Counted from the stretch's first letter, positions 1 through 5,063 are shown. The stretch is DNA of 5,063 bases from Ruminococcus sp. UBA1366 (GCA_002306005.1 DBRO01000118.1:4091-9153); one strand, 5' to 3'. Made by a program: numbers and translations. The notes: generated by a model from the sequence alone, not told the origin.

Positions 1-246
1 GAGCGCATTCTTTCCCTTTCTGATACGGTATTTGAACGCGAATCTGCAACTGCGGCACTGGATACGATGAACAATTCCTATGTACCGTTGCTCGAACAGT
101 TCTTTGCCCGTTATCCGGGTTCCGGTTCGGTCGCGGAAAGCGTTTCCGGCGGATATGCCAGCTATCAGTGCATCAAGGATTTCCTTGCCCGCCGTGCGGA
201 AAATATACAAACCATGCTGGACTGGGCGGAAGATTACTACAAATAG
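1..246 (+). CDS. C-terminal end of a CotH-kinase-like protein (partial, 5' end outside window)
   Basis: The first frame is open from the window edge to TAG at 244-246 and encodes 81 residues, so only the C-terminus is present and no start codon can be assigned. The fragment is helical and polar, with a stretch reading LEQFFARYPG and a last helix reading IKDFLARRAENIQTMLDWA. A final 'lysine/isoleucine-x-FL-x-x-R-x-x-x-(I/L)-x-x-x-L' helix of this kind is typical of the C-terminal ends of CotH kinase family proteins (spore-coat or secreted protein kinases of Firmicutes). The catalytic part would lie to the left of the window, so the family call rests on the resemblance of this tail alone. It is not certain, and any helical protein could end this way. 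The gene ends just before a hairpin terminator shared with the convergent epimerase gene. Codon choice looks like that of its neighbours. Confidence 0.5.
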   Translation, partial: ERILSLSDTVFERESATAALDTMNNSYVPLLEQFFARYPGSGSVAESVSGGYASYQCIKDFLARRAENIQTMLDWAEDYYK

Positions 247-251
247 TACAA

Positions 252-289
252 CAAAAACGGGAACGCAAAAGCGCTCCCGTTTTGTTTTT
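252..289. terminator. Bidirectional intrinsic terminator between convergent genes
   Basis: The arms AAAACGGGAACGC (254-266) and GCGCTCCCGTTTT (271-283) pair over 13 positions with a single A-C mismatch and an AAAA loop; C252 and G284 may add a further pair. On the plus strand the stem runs into TTTTT at 285-289. On the minus strand it runs into TTTTT at 257-253. It therefore can end the CotH-like gene (stop at 244-246) and the minus-strand epimerase (stop at 290-288). The epimerase stop codon lies within the plus-strand T-run, so the two 3' ends are packed with no spare DNA. Confidence 0.85.
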
Positions 290-1220
290 ATTTAGTGTTG
301 GAAAGTTTCCAGCGGAAGGTAGAGATTCTCTGTGCTTTGGTGTTATCATAGTTCCAGTTGGCAAGCAAGTTCGCGAAATCCACATAACGATAGTCCGTCT
401 TGGCACGTTGCTTGCCAATCGGCAAGCTGATTCCCGTAATGCTTTTTTGAATAACCGCACCGATTCTGTGGTGCGCGCGCTCATAATCCACAATTTCCCT
501 TGCGGTAGTCGGGCGCGTATCGCACACATTATAAATACCATCATATCGTCCGGAGGGCTTGGCAACGATACCATTGATAAAATCAATCATATTAAACAAA
601 CAACAGAAGGTAAATCCATATTCGCCATCCTTGATGACAAACGCAACATCTTCCTTAGGGTCATACACCCGGTCGCGGAGATTCTGCGTATAATCGGCGG
701 TATAAATCGGTGCCACACGCGCAACAACCGGAATCATATCGGATTTTTTTGTTTCTTTAAAAAGCATTTTTTCCGAAAGCAATTTCATATCCACATAGTT
801 GGAGGATCCTTTTTCCGGTGTGGTTTCGCGGATCGGCTCCCGACCTTTTACAACGCCGTAAACCTGCGTTGTGCTCAATAAAACAAATGCAGTAACGCCG
901 GCATCCGAAGCGGCACTGTACAGATATTTATCCGCCAGCTTGCTATCCTTCATTTCTTCATCCGTAATAAACGATTCCAGATCGTTATCTACGGTGCAGG
1001 CAAGATGTACGACCGTATCAAACCGGTTCGCCGACAAAATCCCCGATATCGTATCCTTATCCGTAATTTCACACTGCACAAAGTTGTAGTTCGGATTCGT
1101 TCCGACAAACTCATTGCTTTGTTTGTCCACGCCGAATACCTTATGCCCTTTATGTAGCAAGCTTGACGTCAAATACATTGCCATCATGCCGCTTGCTCCT
1201 GTTATGAAAACAGATGCCAT
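288..1220 (-). CDS. NAD-dependent epimerase/dehydratase (extended short-chain dehydrogenase/reductase)
   Basis: The protein has 310 residues from an ATG at 1220-1218. An AAGAGGTGA ribosome binding site (1234-1226) lies 6 bases upstream, so the in-frame GTG at 1229 is part of the binding site and not the start. The N-terminal Rossmann signature is TGASGMMA (residues 7-14), with Ala replacing the usual last Gly of TGxxGxxG. Asp32 after the second strand suggests NAD rather than NADP. VHLA (71-74) and LLSTTQVYG (114-122) match extended SDRs, and the catalytic pair is YVDMK (Tyr142, Lys146). These enzymes act on nucleotide sugars or similar hydroxy/keto substrates in the cytosol; the substrate cannot be read from the sequence. 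The end (DNTKAQ...FRWKLSNTK) stops soon after the family's 'KA..L.W.P' element and lacks the usual final helix, so the C-terminus is short. The gene is transcribed alone, divergently from the MBOAT operon. Confidence 0.9.
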   Translation of the reverse strand: MASVFITGASGMMAMYLTSSLLHKGHKVFGVDKQSNEFVGTNPNYNFVQCEITDKDTISGILSANRFDTVVHLACTVDNDLESFITDEEMKDSKLADKYLYSAASDAGVTAFVLLSTTQVYGVVKGREPIRETTPEKGSSNYVDMKLLSEKMLFKETKKSDMIPVVARVAPIYTADYTQNLRDRVYDPKEDVAFVIKDGEYGFTFCCLFNMIDFINGIVAKPSGRYDGIYNVCDTRPTTAREIVDYERAHHRIGAVIQKSITGISLPIGKQRAKTDYRYVDFANLLANWNYDNTKAQRISTFRWKLSNTK

Positions 1221-1302
1221 AAGTATCACCTCTTAAATTTCTTGCATATTTTTCCTTACCGGAATCCCCCTCGGACTCAACCTATTAAATTGTCGTAATT
1301 TA

Positions 1303-1331
1303 ATTATACCACATTAATAAAATTTTGCAAA
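1303..1331 (-). promoter_or_regulatory. Sigma-A-type extended -10 promoter for the epimerase gene
   Basis: On the minus strand TTTGCA (1331-1326) is followed after exactly 17 bases by TATAAT (1308-1303), a perfect -10 box. TG sits in the extended -10 position (TGGTATAAT). Transcription would begin near 1296, giving a 5' leader of roughly 75 bases before the ATG at 1220. The -35 box is a moderate match, but the perfect -10 and TG compensate. No other equally good promoter lies between here and the gene. Confidence 0.65.
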
Positions 1332-1378
1332 GGTTATTTTTTATTTCCCACAAAGTTTTCTTATATAAATAATTTTGC

Positions 1379-1407
1379 TTGCTTAAATTTGTGAAATGTG
1401 ATAAAAT
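1379..1407 (+). promoter_or_regulatory. Probable extended -10 promoter for the MBOAT operon
   Basis: TTGCTT (1379-1384), a 17-base spacer and TAAAAT (1402-1407) form a sigma-A-type promoter; TG at 1399-1400 makes an extended -10 (TGATAAAAT). Start of transcription would be near 1414, leaving an untranslated leader of about 200 bases before the TTG start codon at 1613. TACAAT at 1581-1586 could be a later -10 box, but it has no recognisable -35 partner. Confidence 0.5.
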
Positions 1408-1519
1408 AGAAGCGTTCCCACGAAGGAAAAGCTGTGTTATTGTGATATTTTTAACTTAATTTATCATGGATATTTGTGATTTTTACAGAAAATCTCCGTT
1501 GGTTGGTTTGCTAATTTCA

Positions 1520-1538
1520 GTAAATTACACGAATTTAC
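1520..1538. repeat. 7-bp inverted repeat with 5-base spacer (possible operator)
   Basis: GTAAATT (1520-1526) and AATTTAC (1532-1538) are perfect reverse complements separated by ACACG. The 19-bp dyad has the size and symmetry of a dimeric repressor operator. It lies about 106 bases downstream of the proposed transcription start, so it would act as a roadblock or as a weak RNA hairpin. AT-rich DNA yields such dyads by chance fairly often. Confidence 0.3.
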
Positions 1539-1588
1539 GATCAACTGCTTGTTCTGATATGCTTCCAAAGCTGCGCATCCTACAATGA

Positions 1589-1604
1589 ATTCCTCTCAAG
1601 GAGT
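1589..1604 (+). promoter_or_regulatory. Ribosome binding site for the TTG start, inside a small hairpin
   Basis: AAGGAG at 1598-1603 lies 9 bases before the TTG at 1613 and is the only good ribosome binding site near the start of the MBOAT-like gene, so it decides that start. The same bases can fold back: ATTCCT (1589-1594) pairs with AGGAGT (1599-1604), five Watson-Crick pairs and one G-U, around a CTCA loop. The fold would hide nearly all of the Shine-Dalgarno sequence. It is short and of modest stability. A rare TTG start under a masked site suggests low or conditional translation. Confidence 0.45.
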
Positions 1605-1612
1605 GGTACTGT

Positions 1613-3004
1613 TTGCTTTACACCGACCTGTTTTTTGTTTTTCTTTTCTTACCCGTTGCCGTATTGGTTTCCTTTTTTGATAAAAGTCCGGAATACAAAA
1701 ATTTCGCGCTGATTCTTGCCTCCCTGGTGTTTTTCACATGGGGACGGCCCATCTTGATTGCGCTGTTATTTGTCACCGTGATTTTTGACTGGCTGTTTGG
1801 ACTTGCCGCCGAAAGAGCAAAGCATGCATCGGTGCGATTTTTAGCAGCGTTTGCGGATTTTGGCATGAATGCCGCGTTCTTTGTTGTTTTTGGCTGGAAC
1901 GGCTTGTTTCACGCTGGCGAACTGTTTGGAAGATTTTCGTTTCTCTCGTTTTCGGACAAGCTGATTCCGATCGGCATAACGATTTATACCTTGCGTGGGT
2001 TTTCGTATGTATTTGACGTTTACGCCAAACGCATTCCTGCGGAAAAGAATTTTTTCTGCCTTTTGACGTATATGGTCAACCTCCCGCTGATGGTCATGGG
2101 CCCTGTGGTGCGTTATGGGGATCTATCCGCGCAAATTCGCCACAGGCAGTTCACCTCAGCGGATTTCAGCGCCGGACTAACACGGTTTATTCTCGGCTTG
2201 GGAAAGATTACGATTGTTGCCACGGCACTTGGCAGCTTAAAAGCCGCCGGGCTGGATACCGGCGAATCGACTGTTACTGGCGCATGGTTGGGATTTGCCG
2301 CGTTTATCGGACAATTCTACTACACCTACACCGGTTATACCGATTTAGCGCTCGGCATGGGCAAACTATTCGGCTTTACGTTGCCGGAAAACTTTGCGCC
2401 GATTACCGCCCGCAGTTACTTTACCGGTATGATTTCGTCCTTTAACACCAAGCTGGTGGATTTGGCACGGGATGTTCTGCTTGAAAACCGATTTGCCAAA
2501 CAAAACAAGGCACTCCGCCTGTTGGCGTTGATTCCCCTATGCGCGTTTTTGGCGTTGTGGTATCAATTTTCCCGTCATATGCTGGTCGCGGCTGCCATTG
2601 CAGTGTTTTTCCTGATCAACGAGGCTCTTTGGCTAAAAAAATTCTTAGATGCCCGTCCTGCTTATATTTCCGGCATTTATTCCGTCGTGGCGGTAAGTAT
2701 ACTGTTTGCGGCAATTTGTTTTCCTGATTTTCATACTTTTACCGGTTGGTTTAGCAGCCTACTGAACATTGGCACAGATTATACGCTGAGTGTGGCAGTG
2801 AAATACACCTTCCTGTCCAATCTTTTGATCTATGTGTTGGCAGCTGTGTATGCCATTCTGCCGCTCCGGCGAAAAATAACGCAGTTGTTTCGGGCACTTG
2901 CCTTAAAGAACAATTCCTCCGCACTGACACTTCACGCTGTTTACACCGTTGCCTTGTGTGGAATTCTGCTCTACTACGCAGCCACCACATTGCTGGCGCT
3001 ATAG
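1613..3004 (+). CDS. MBOAT-family (AlgI/DltB-like) membrane protein lacking both conserved histidines
   Basis: The protein has 463 residues, is very hydrophobic with about ten or more membrane segments, and starts at TTG (1613) behind AAGGAG. AlgI/DltB-type MBOAT proteins move acyl groups to extracytoplasmic polymers. Family hallmarks are in order: N-terminal LFLPVAVLVSFF and ASLVFFTWG; PIGITIYTLRGFSYVFDVY (119-137); GPVVRY (163-168); TYTGYTDLALGMGKLFGFTLPENF (238-261), matching the usual FSGYSDMAIG...GF.LPENF. Length is near the usual 460-520. The next block normally reads FWRRWHISLSxWFRD; here it is MISSFNTKLVDLARD (273-287). It aligns without gaps through Arg286-Asp287, but the conserved His is Asn278. 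About 30 residues on, the usual LWHG is LWYQ (315-318), so the second His is Tyr317. The frame has no stops or frameshifts. I infer a fold-preserved protein without normal O-acyltransferase activity. It heads a three-gene operon, 30 bases before the next gene. Confidence 0.85.
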   Translation: MLYTDLFFVFLFLPVAVLVSFFDKSPEYKNFALILASLVFFTWGRPILIALLFVTVIFDWLFGLAAERAKHASVRFLAAFADFGMNAAFFVVFGWNGLFHAGELFGRFSFLSFSDKLIPIGITIYTLRGFSYVFDVYAKRIPAEKNFFCLLTYMVNLPLMVMGPVVRYGDLSAQIRHRQFTSADFSAGLTRFILGLGKITIVATALGSLKAAGLDTGESTVTGAWLGFAAFIGQFYYTYTGYTDLALGMGKLFGFTLPENFAPITARSYFTGMISSFNTKLVDLARDVLLENRFAKQNKALRLLALIPLCAFLALWYQFSRHMLVAAAIAVFFLINEALWLKKFLDARPAYISGIYSVVAVSILFAAICFPDFHTFTGWFSSLLNIGTDYTLSVAVKYTFLSNLLIYVLAAVYAILPLRRKITQLFRALALKNNSSALTLHAVYTVALCGILLYYAATTLLAL

Positions 3005-3034
3005 CAAGAATGCCCACAGAAAGGAGTTTTTCTG

Positions 3035-3913
3035 ATGACGGATGAAGATTTAAATTTCACTTTTGGAAACACCTCACACGGGGAGATCCCCCCCAAAGCA
3101 CCCGATTTACCGGAAGAGGCTGCGCCTGAACCCGTTGTACCGGATCACACCCCGGAAACTTTGAAAATTCCGCCGGAGGACGAACCGGATGCTGCTGAAC
3201 CGGTGATTTCTGCGATGTCGGAAAGCTTTTTGCACGCCCAGGAGAATTTTATCCGAATTGCTGCCGTTACGATTTTTGTAATTCTCATTAGTATCACACT
3301 GATCGTCATGCGCAGTGCCACCCAGCACAACAGTGCTGTCAATCTACTAAATTTCGAAACGGTTTCCACCGGACGATACACCGCCACCCTACAGGAAAAT
3401 TTCTATAATGATATTCCCGGCAAGGGCATTGCCAAAAAACTGGATCACTTTTTTGAAAAACTGATTGGATTTTCCGGTGTAACACCGCCAAGCAACAATC
3501 AGAACAAGGACACTTCCGGATTAATCCCCACAGCAACAACCTCCGTCAGCACGGACAACACCGGCGAACAGACAACAACCACCAAAGAAAAGACCACAAA
3601 GAAAACCACGAAAAAGTCCGATGAAGAAAATTACGAAACGCTGAATGTGGAAACCGGCGCTGCTTACAGCGGCACGGCGACTTCTACCAAGGAGATAAAA
3701 ACAACTTCCACGAAGAAATTTTCCCTGACAACGACGAAAAAGAAAGCAGAAAAAACCACAAAAACTACAACCACAACGGTCAAAACCAAAAAGACCGATA
3801 AGACAAAGGATACCACAGAACCCAACGAAACAACGCCGGAAACCACCGCACCGCCGGAGGAAACCACTACAAGCGAAACCGTTGCCGCTGTAACGGAAGT
3901 TCCTGCAGAATAG
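3035..3913 (+). CDS. Single-pass membrane protein with DHHW/AlgX-like stub and Thr/Lys-rich outer tail
   Basis: The protein has 292 residues; its ATG lies 8 bases after AAGGAG (3021-3026). Residues 1-73 are acidic and proline-rich with no signal peptide. Residues 74-92 form one hydrophobic membrane helix (RIAAVTIFV...). Residues 106-146, including STGRYTATLQENFYNDIPGK and KKLDHFFEKLIGF, resemble the membrane-proximal start of DHHW/AlgX-like partners of MBOAT proteins (pattern: SG.y...le.y.nd.fP.rd...kl...fe.llG). From about 160 to 292 the chain is low-complexity Thr, Lys, Glu and Pro with runs such as TTTTKEKTTKKTTKK, broken by a more ordinary segment at 196-215 (EENYETLNVETGAAYSG). It ends with VTEVPAE and has no SGNH-type domain, LPxTG signal or second helix. 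Expected topology is N-inside, tail outside. No enzymatic function can be assigned. Its place directly after the MBOAT gene suggests the two products work together. The DHHW link is from remembered family pattern only. Confidence 0.8.
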   Translation: MTDEDLNFTFGNTSHGEIPPKAPDLPEEAAPEPVVPDHTPETLKIPPEDEPDAAEPVISAMSESFLHAQENFIRIAAVTIFVILISITLIVMRSATQHNSAVNLLNFETVSTGRYTATLQENFYNDIPGKGIAKKLDHFFEKLIGFSGVTPPSNNQNKDTSGLIPTATTSVSTDNTGEQTTTTKEKTTKKTTKKSDEENYETLNVETGAAYSGTATSTKEIKTTSTKKFSLTTTKKKAEKTTKTTTTTVKTKKTDKTKDTTEPNETTPETTAPPEETTTSETVAAVTEVPAE

Positions 3914-3917
3914 TCCC

Positions 3918-4865
3918 ATGAAAACGATGAATCCATTTGCGTTTTCTGATACAAACAAACGTTATCACACTTATAACTACGCGCTGCGGCAGCGCTTTTC
4001 CGGAAAAATTTGCAAGATTTCGTTGAATCTCGGACTTTCCTGTCCCAATCGGGACGGCAAAATCGGCATTGGCGGCTGCACGTACTGTTCTGCGGCAAAG
4101 TCGGGCGATTTCGCGGGGGATCAACTGCTTTCCCTGCAGGAACAATTTGCGCAAATGCGCGCAGTGCTTTTCCGCAAGTGGAAACCTGCTGGATACATTC
4201 CCTACTTTCAAGCGGGAACGAACACCTATGCGCCGATAGAATTTCTACGTACGGCATTTTACGAGGTGCTTTCGTGGGAAAACTGCGTGGGACTGAGTAT
4301 TGCAACCCGTGCGGATTGTATTTCGCCGGAAACAGAAATACTGCTTGCCGAACTGAATGAAAAAACCTACCTGACAGTGGAACTTGGGCTGCAGACGGTT
4401 CATGACAGCACTGCCACACGCATTCACCGCGGGCATACTTACGCGCAGTTTTTAGAAGCCTATCGCCGGCTGCAAGCACGCGGCATTGCCGTTTGTGTTC
4501 ATATCATCAATGGTCTGCCGGGTGAGACCCATACCATGATGCTGCAAACCGTGCAGGAACTTGCTGTCCTTTCTCCCCATGCGATAAAAATTCATCTACT
4601 GCATATTCTGCAGGGCACACCCCTGGCGCAAGAATATGCACAGGGAGCGTTTTTTGCGATGACCTTGCAGGAATATGTCCGGATTGTTTGTGATCAGCTG
4701 GAACTTCTCCCTCCTGAAACTATTGTGGAACGTCTCACCGGGGACGGTGCATCACAGGATTTAATTGCCCCGCTTTGGAGCCAAAAAAAGAAAATCGTTA
4801 TGAACGAAATCGACAAGGAACTTGTCCGCCGCGGCAGTTATCAAGGCAGTGCCAGAACCACATAG
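3918..4865 (+). CDS. ytqA: TIGR01212-family radical SAM protein (YtqA/YhcC type)
   Basis: The protein has 315 residues, the usual length for the family. The 4Fe-4S/SAM cysteines are Cys42, Cys54 and Cys57 in SCPNRDGKIGIGGCTYC, the family-specific CX11CX2C arrangement. Further signatures are KSGDFAG (61-67), YFQAGTNTYAP (96-106), ATRADC (129-134), ELGLQT (155-160), GLPGET (199-204), KIHLLH (224-229), RLTGDG (272-277), APLWS (284-288) and RRGSYQG (304-310). As I recall, the B. subtilis and Streptococcus YtqA subgroup has been renamed MnmL and linked to making mnm5s2U at tRNA wobble position 34, together with the methylase MnmM. YtqA and YhcC sequences are alike, so the tRNA role here is an inference. 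The ATG is 4 bases after the previous stop and lacks a clear ribosome binding site, which points to translational coupling; the ATG at 3927 is an alternative. No mnmM follows: a terminator closes the operon. Confidence 0.93.
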   Translation: MKTMNPFAFSDTNKRYHTYNYALRQRFSGKICKISLNLGLSCPNRDGKIGIGGCTYCSAAKSGDFAGDQLLSLQEQFAQMRAVLFRKWKPAGYIPYFQAGTNTYAPIEFLRTAFYEVLSWENCVGLSIATRADCISPETEILLAELNEKTYLTVELGLQTVHDSTATRIHRGHTYAQFLEAYRRLQARGIAVCVHIINGLPGETHTMMLQTVQELAVLSPHAIKIHLLHILQGTPLAQEYAQGAFFAMTLQEYVRIVCDQLELLPPETIVERLTGDGASQDLIAPLWSQKKKIVMNEIDKELVRRGSYQGSARTT

Positions 4866-4868
4866 AAA

Positions 4869-4903
4869 ACCCCATACGAGGCGGTGAACCGTCCGTATGG
4901 GGT
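4869..4903. terminator. Strong hairpin terminator at the end of the operon, probably bidirectional
   Basis: ACCCCATACG (4869-4878) pairs perfectly with CGTATGGGGT (4894-4903). After one bulged A the stem continues with GGCGG/CCGTC, including one G-U pair, to a TGAA loop. It starts 4 bases after the radical SAM stop codon. Downstream on the plus strand is ATACTTTTATC, a weak T-tract. On the minus strand the stem is followed by TTTT (4869-4866), so it could also end a gene coming from the right. Confidence 0.85.
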
Positions 4904-4932
4904 ATACTTTTATCTACTTAAATTGCCTGAAA

Positions 4933-5013
4933 TTACTTCTTTTCTGCAATCGCTGCCTGTGCGGAACGATACTCAGGGAGGACATTTTGGACTACTGCAC
5001 CATACCCCTCTAA
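4933..5013 (-). pseudogene. Possible 3' remnant of a convergent gene
   Basis: On the minus strand an open frame of 26 codons ends at TAA (4935-4933), about 30 bases before the bidirectional hairpin, as expected for a real gene end. It reads LEGYGAVVQNVLPEYRSAQAAIAEKK, a plausible protein C-terminus with codon use like that of the neighbours. It has no start codon and is closed upstream by an in-frame TGA (5016-5014), just where a cluster of inverted repeats begins. That fits a gene cut off by an insertion or rearrangement. A chance open stretch of this length is also common, and I do not recognise the protein. Confidence 0.3.
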
Positions 5014-5042
5014 TCATTTAGAGTCTCCTCGAAAACTCTAAA
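5008..5042. repeat. Nested inverted repeats built on CTCTAA at the window edge
   Basis: CTCTAA (5008-5013) and TTAGAG (5018-5023) are inverted around TCAT. TTTAGAGT (5017-5024) is a perfect inverse of ACTCTAAA (5035-5042) across a 10-base spacer. Three alternating copies of one 6-mer in 35 bases allow two mutually exclusive hairpins. No T-run follows on either strand, so it is not an ordinary terminator. It may be the tip of an insertion element lying mostly outside the window, or a regulatory element. Confidence 0.45.
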
Positions 5043-5063
5043 AGACTAACAAACAAAGCATCT

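Larger units (their letters stand above)
1414..1612 (+). promoter_or_regulatory. Long 5' leader of the MBOAT operon, with two inverted repeats
   Basis: This is about 200 bases of AT-rich DNA between the likely transcription start and the first gene of the operon. It contains a 7-bp perfect inverted repeat (1520-1538) and a small hairpin over the ribosome binding site (1589-1604). It also has an unsupported 40-codon open frame (ATG at 1466, TGA at 1586-1588) with no ribosome binding site. I recognise no riboswitch class, T-box or tRNA here. There is no run of T after a stem, so I see no transcriptional attenuator. Confidence 0.4.

Noticed and set aside
410..427. Perfect inverted repeat GCTTGCC-AATC-GGCAAGC
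   Set aside because: It lies inside the epimerase coding frame, where it encodes an ordinary SLPIGKQ segment. It is not near a gene boundary and has no T-run.
168..881. A 237-codon plus-strand open frame opposite the epimerase gene
   Set aside because: It lies entirely antisense to a clear SDR gene for most of its length, has no ribosome binding site, overlaps the terminator, and its product has no recognisable motif.
1466..1588. A 40-codon open frame in the operon leader as a gene of its own
   Set aside because: There is no Shine-Dalgarno sequence before the ATG and the product (MDICDFYRKS...) has no recognisable feature. It is kept only as a possible leader element in the findings.
3515..3910. 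Thr-rich repeats considered as a DNA-level tandem repeat or CRISPR-like array
   Set aside because: The DNA repeats are irregular, with no constant unit or spacer length. The pattern is explained by amino-acid composition.
3521..3958. A minus-strand open frame giving a Cys/Gly/Phe-rich product
   Set aside because: It is the mirror of the Thr/Lys codon runs: ACN and AAR read backwards give Gly, Cys, Phe and Leu codons. There is no start signal of its own.
3664..4479. A 271-codon minus-strand open frame across the Thr-rich and radical SAM genes
   Set aside because: It is antisense to two well-supported genes, and its Val/Ser-rich end comes from the Thr repeats. No ribosome binding site or family motif is seen.
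4977..5013. AGGGAGG followed by TTG as a plus-strand gene start
   Set aside because: The frame from the TTG at 4988 closes after eight codons, so the purine run is probably a chance match.

Overview
This 5,063-base window looks like the chromosome of a low-to-mid GC Gram-positive anaerobe, most likely a clostridium of the Ruminococcaceae/Oscillospiraceae type. That placement is an inference. It rests on AAGGAG-type ribosome binding sites, AT-rich intergenic DNA, a CotH-like protein end, a membrane acyltransferase-like gene beside a Thr/Lys-rich anchored protein, and a YtqA-type radical SAM gene. No tRNA, rRNA, CRISPR array or complete mobile element is visible.

Layout: (1) At 1-246 the end of a plus-strand gene runs in from the left; its last 81 residues resemble the C-terminus of CotH-kinase-family proteins. 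(2) A hairpin at 252-289 serves as terminator for this gene and for the convergent gene that follows. (3) At 288-1220, minus strand, lies an extended short-chain dehydrogenase/NAD-dependent epimerase with its own extended -10 promoter. (4) A 392-base divergent intergenic region holds that promoter, a plus-strand promoter, and a leader of about 200 bases with two inverted repeats. (5) A tight plus-strand operon follows: an MBOAT-like multi-pass membrane protein (1613-3004), a single-pass membrane protein with a long Thr/Lys-rich outer tail (3035-3913), and a TIGR01212/YtqA radical SAM protein (3918-4865). (6) A strong hairpin at 4869-4903 closes the operon. (7) The last 130 bases hold a possible 3' remnant of a convergent gene and a cluster of inverted repeats at the window edge.

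The most unusual content is the first two genes of the operon. The MBOAT-like protein keeps the family's fold-defining motifs. At the two positions where AlgI/DltB-type O-acyltransferases carry their conserved histidines it has Asn278 and Tyr317, in a reading frame that is otherwise intact. Its partner keeps an N-terminal anchor and a short segment resembling the start of DHHW/AlgX-like partner proteins, but it ends after the Thr-rich linker with no SGNH-like catalytic domain. I infer that this may be an acyl-transfer pair that lost catalysis on both sides and was kept for another role at the cell surface. The radical SAM gene is a housekeeping tRNA-modification candidate and is probably only co-transcribed with them.
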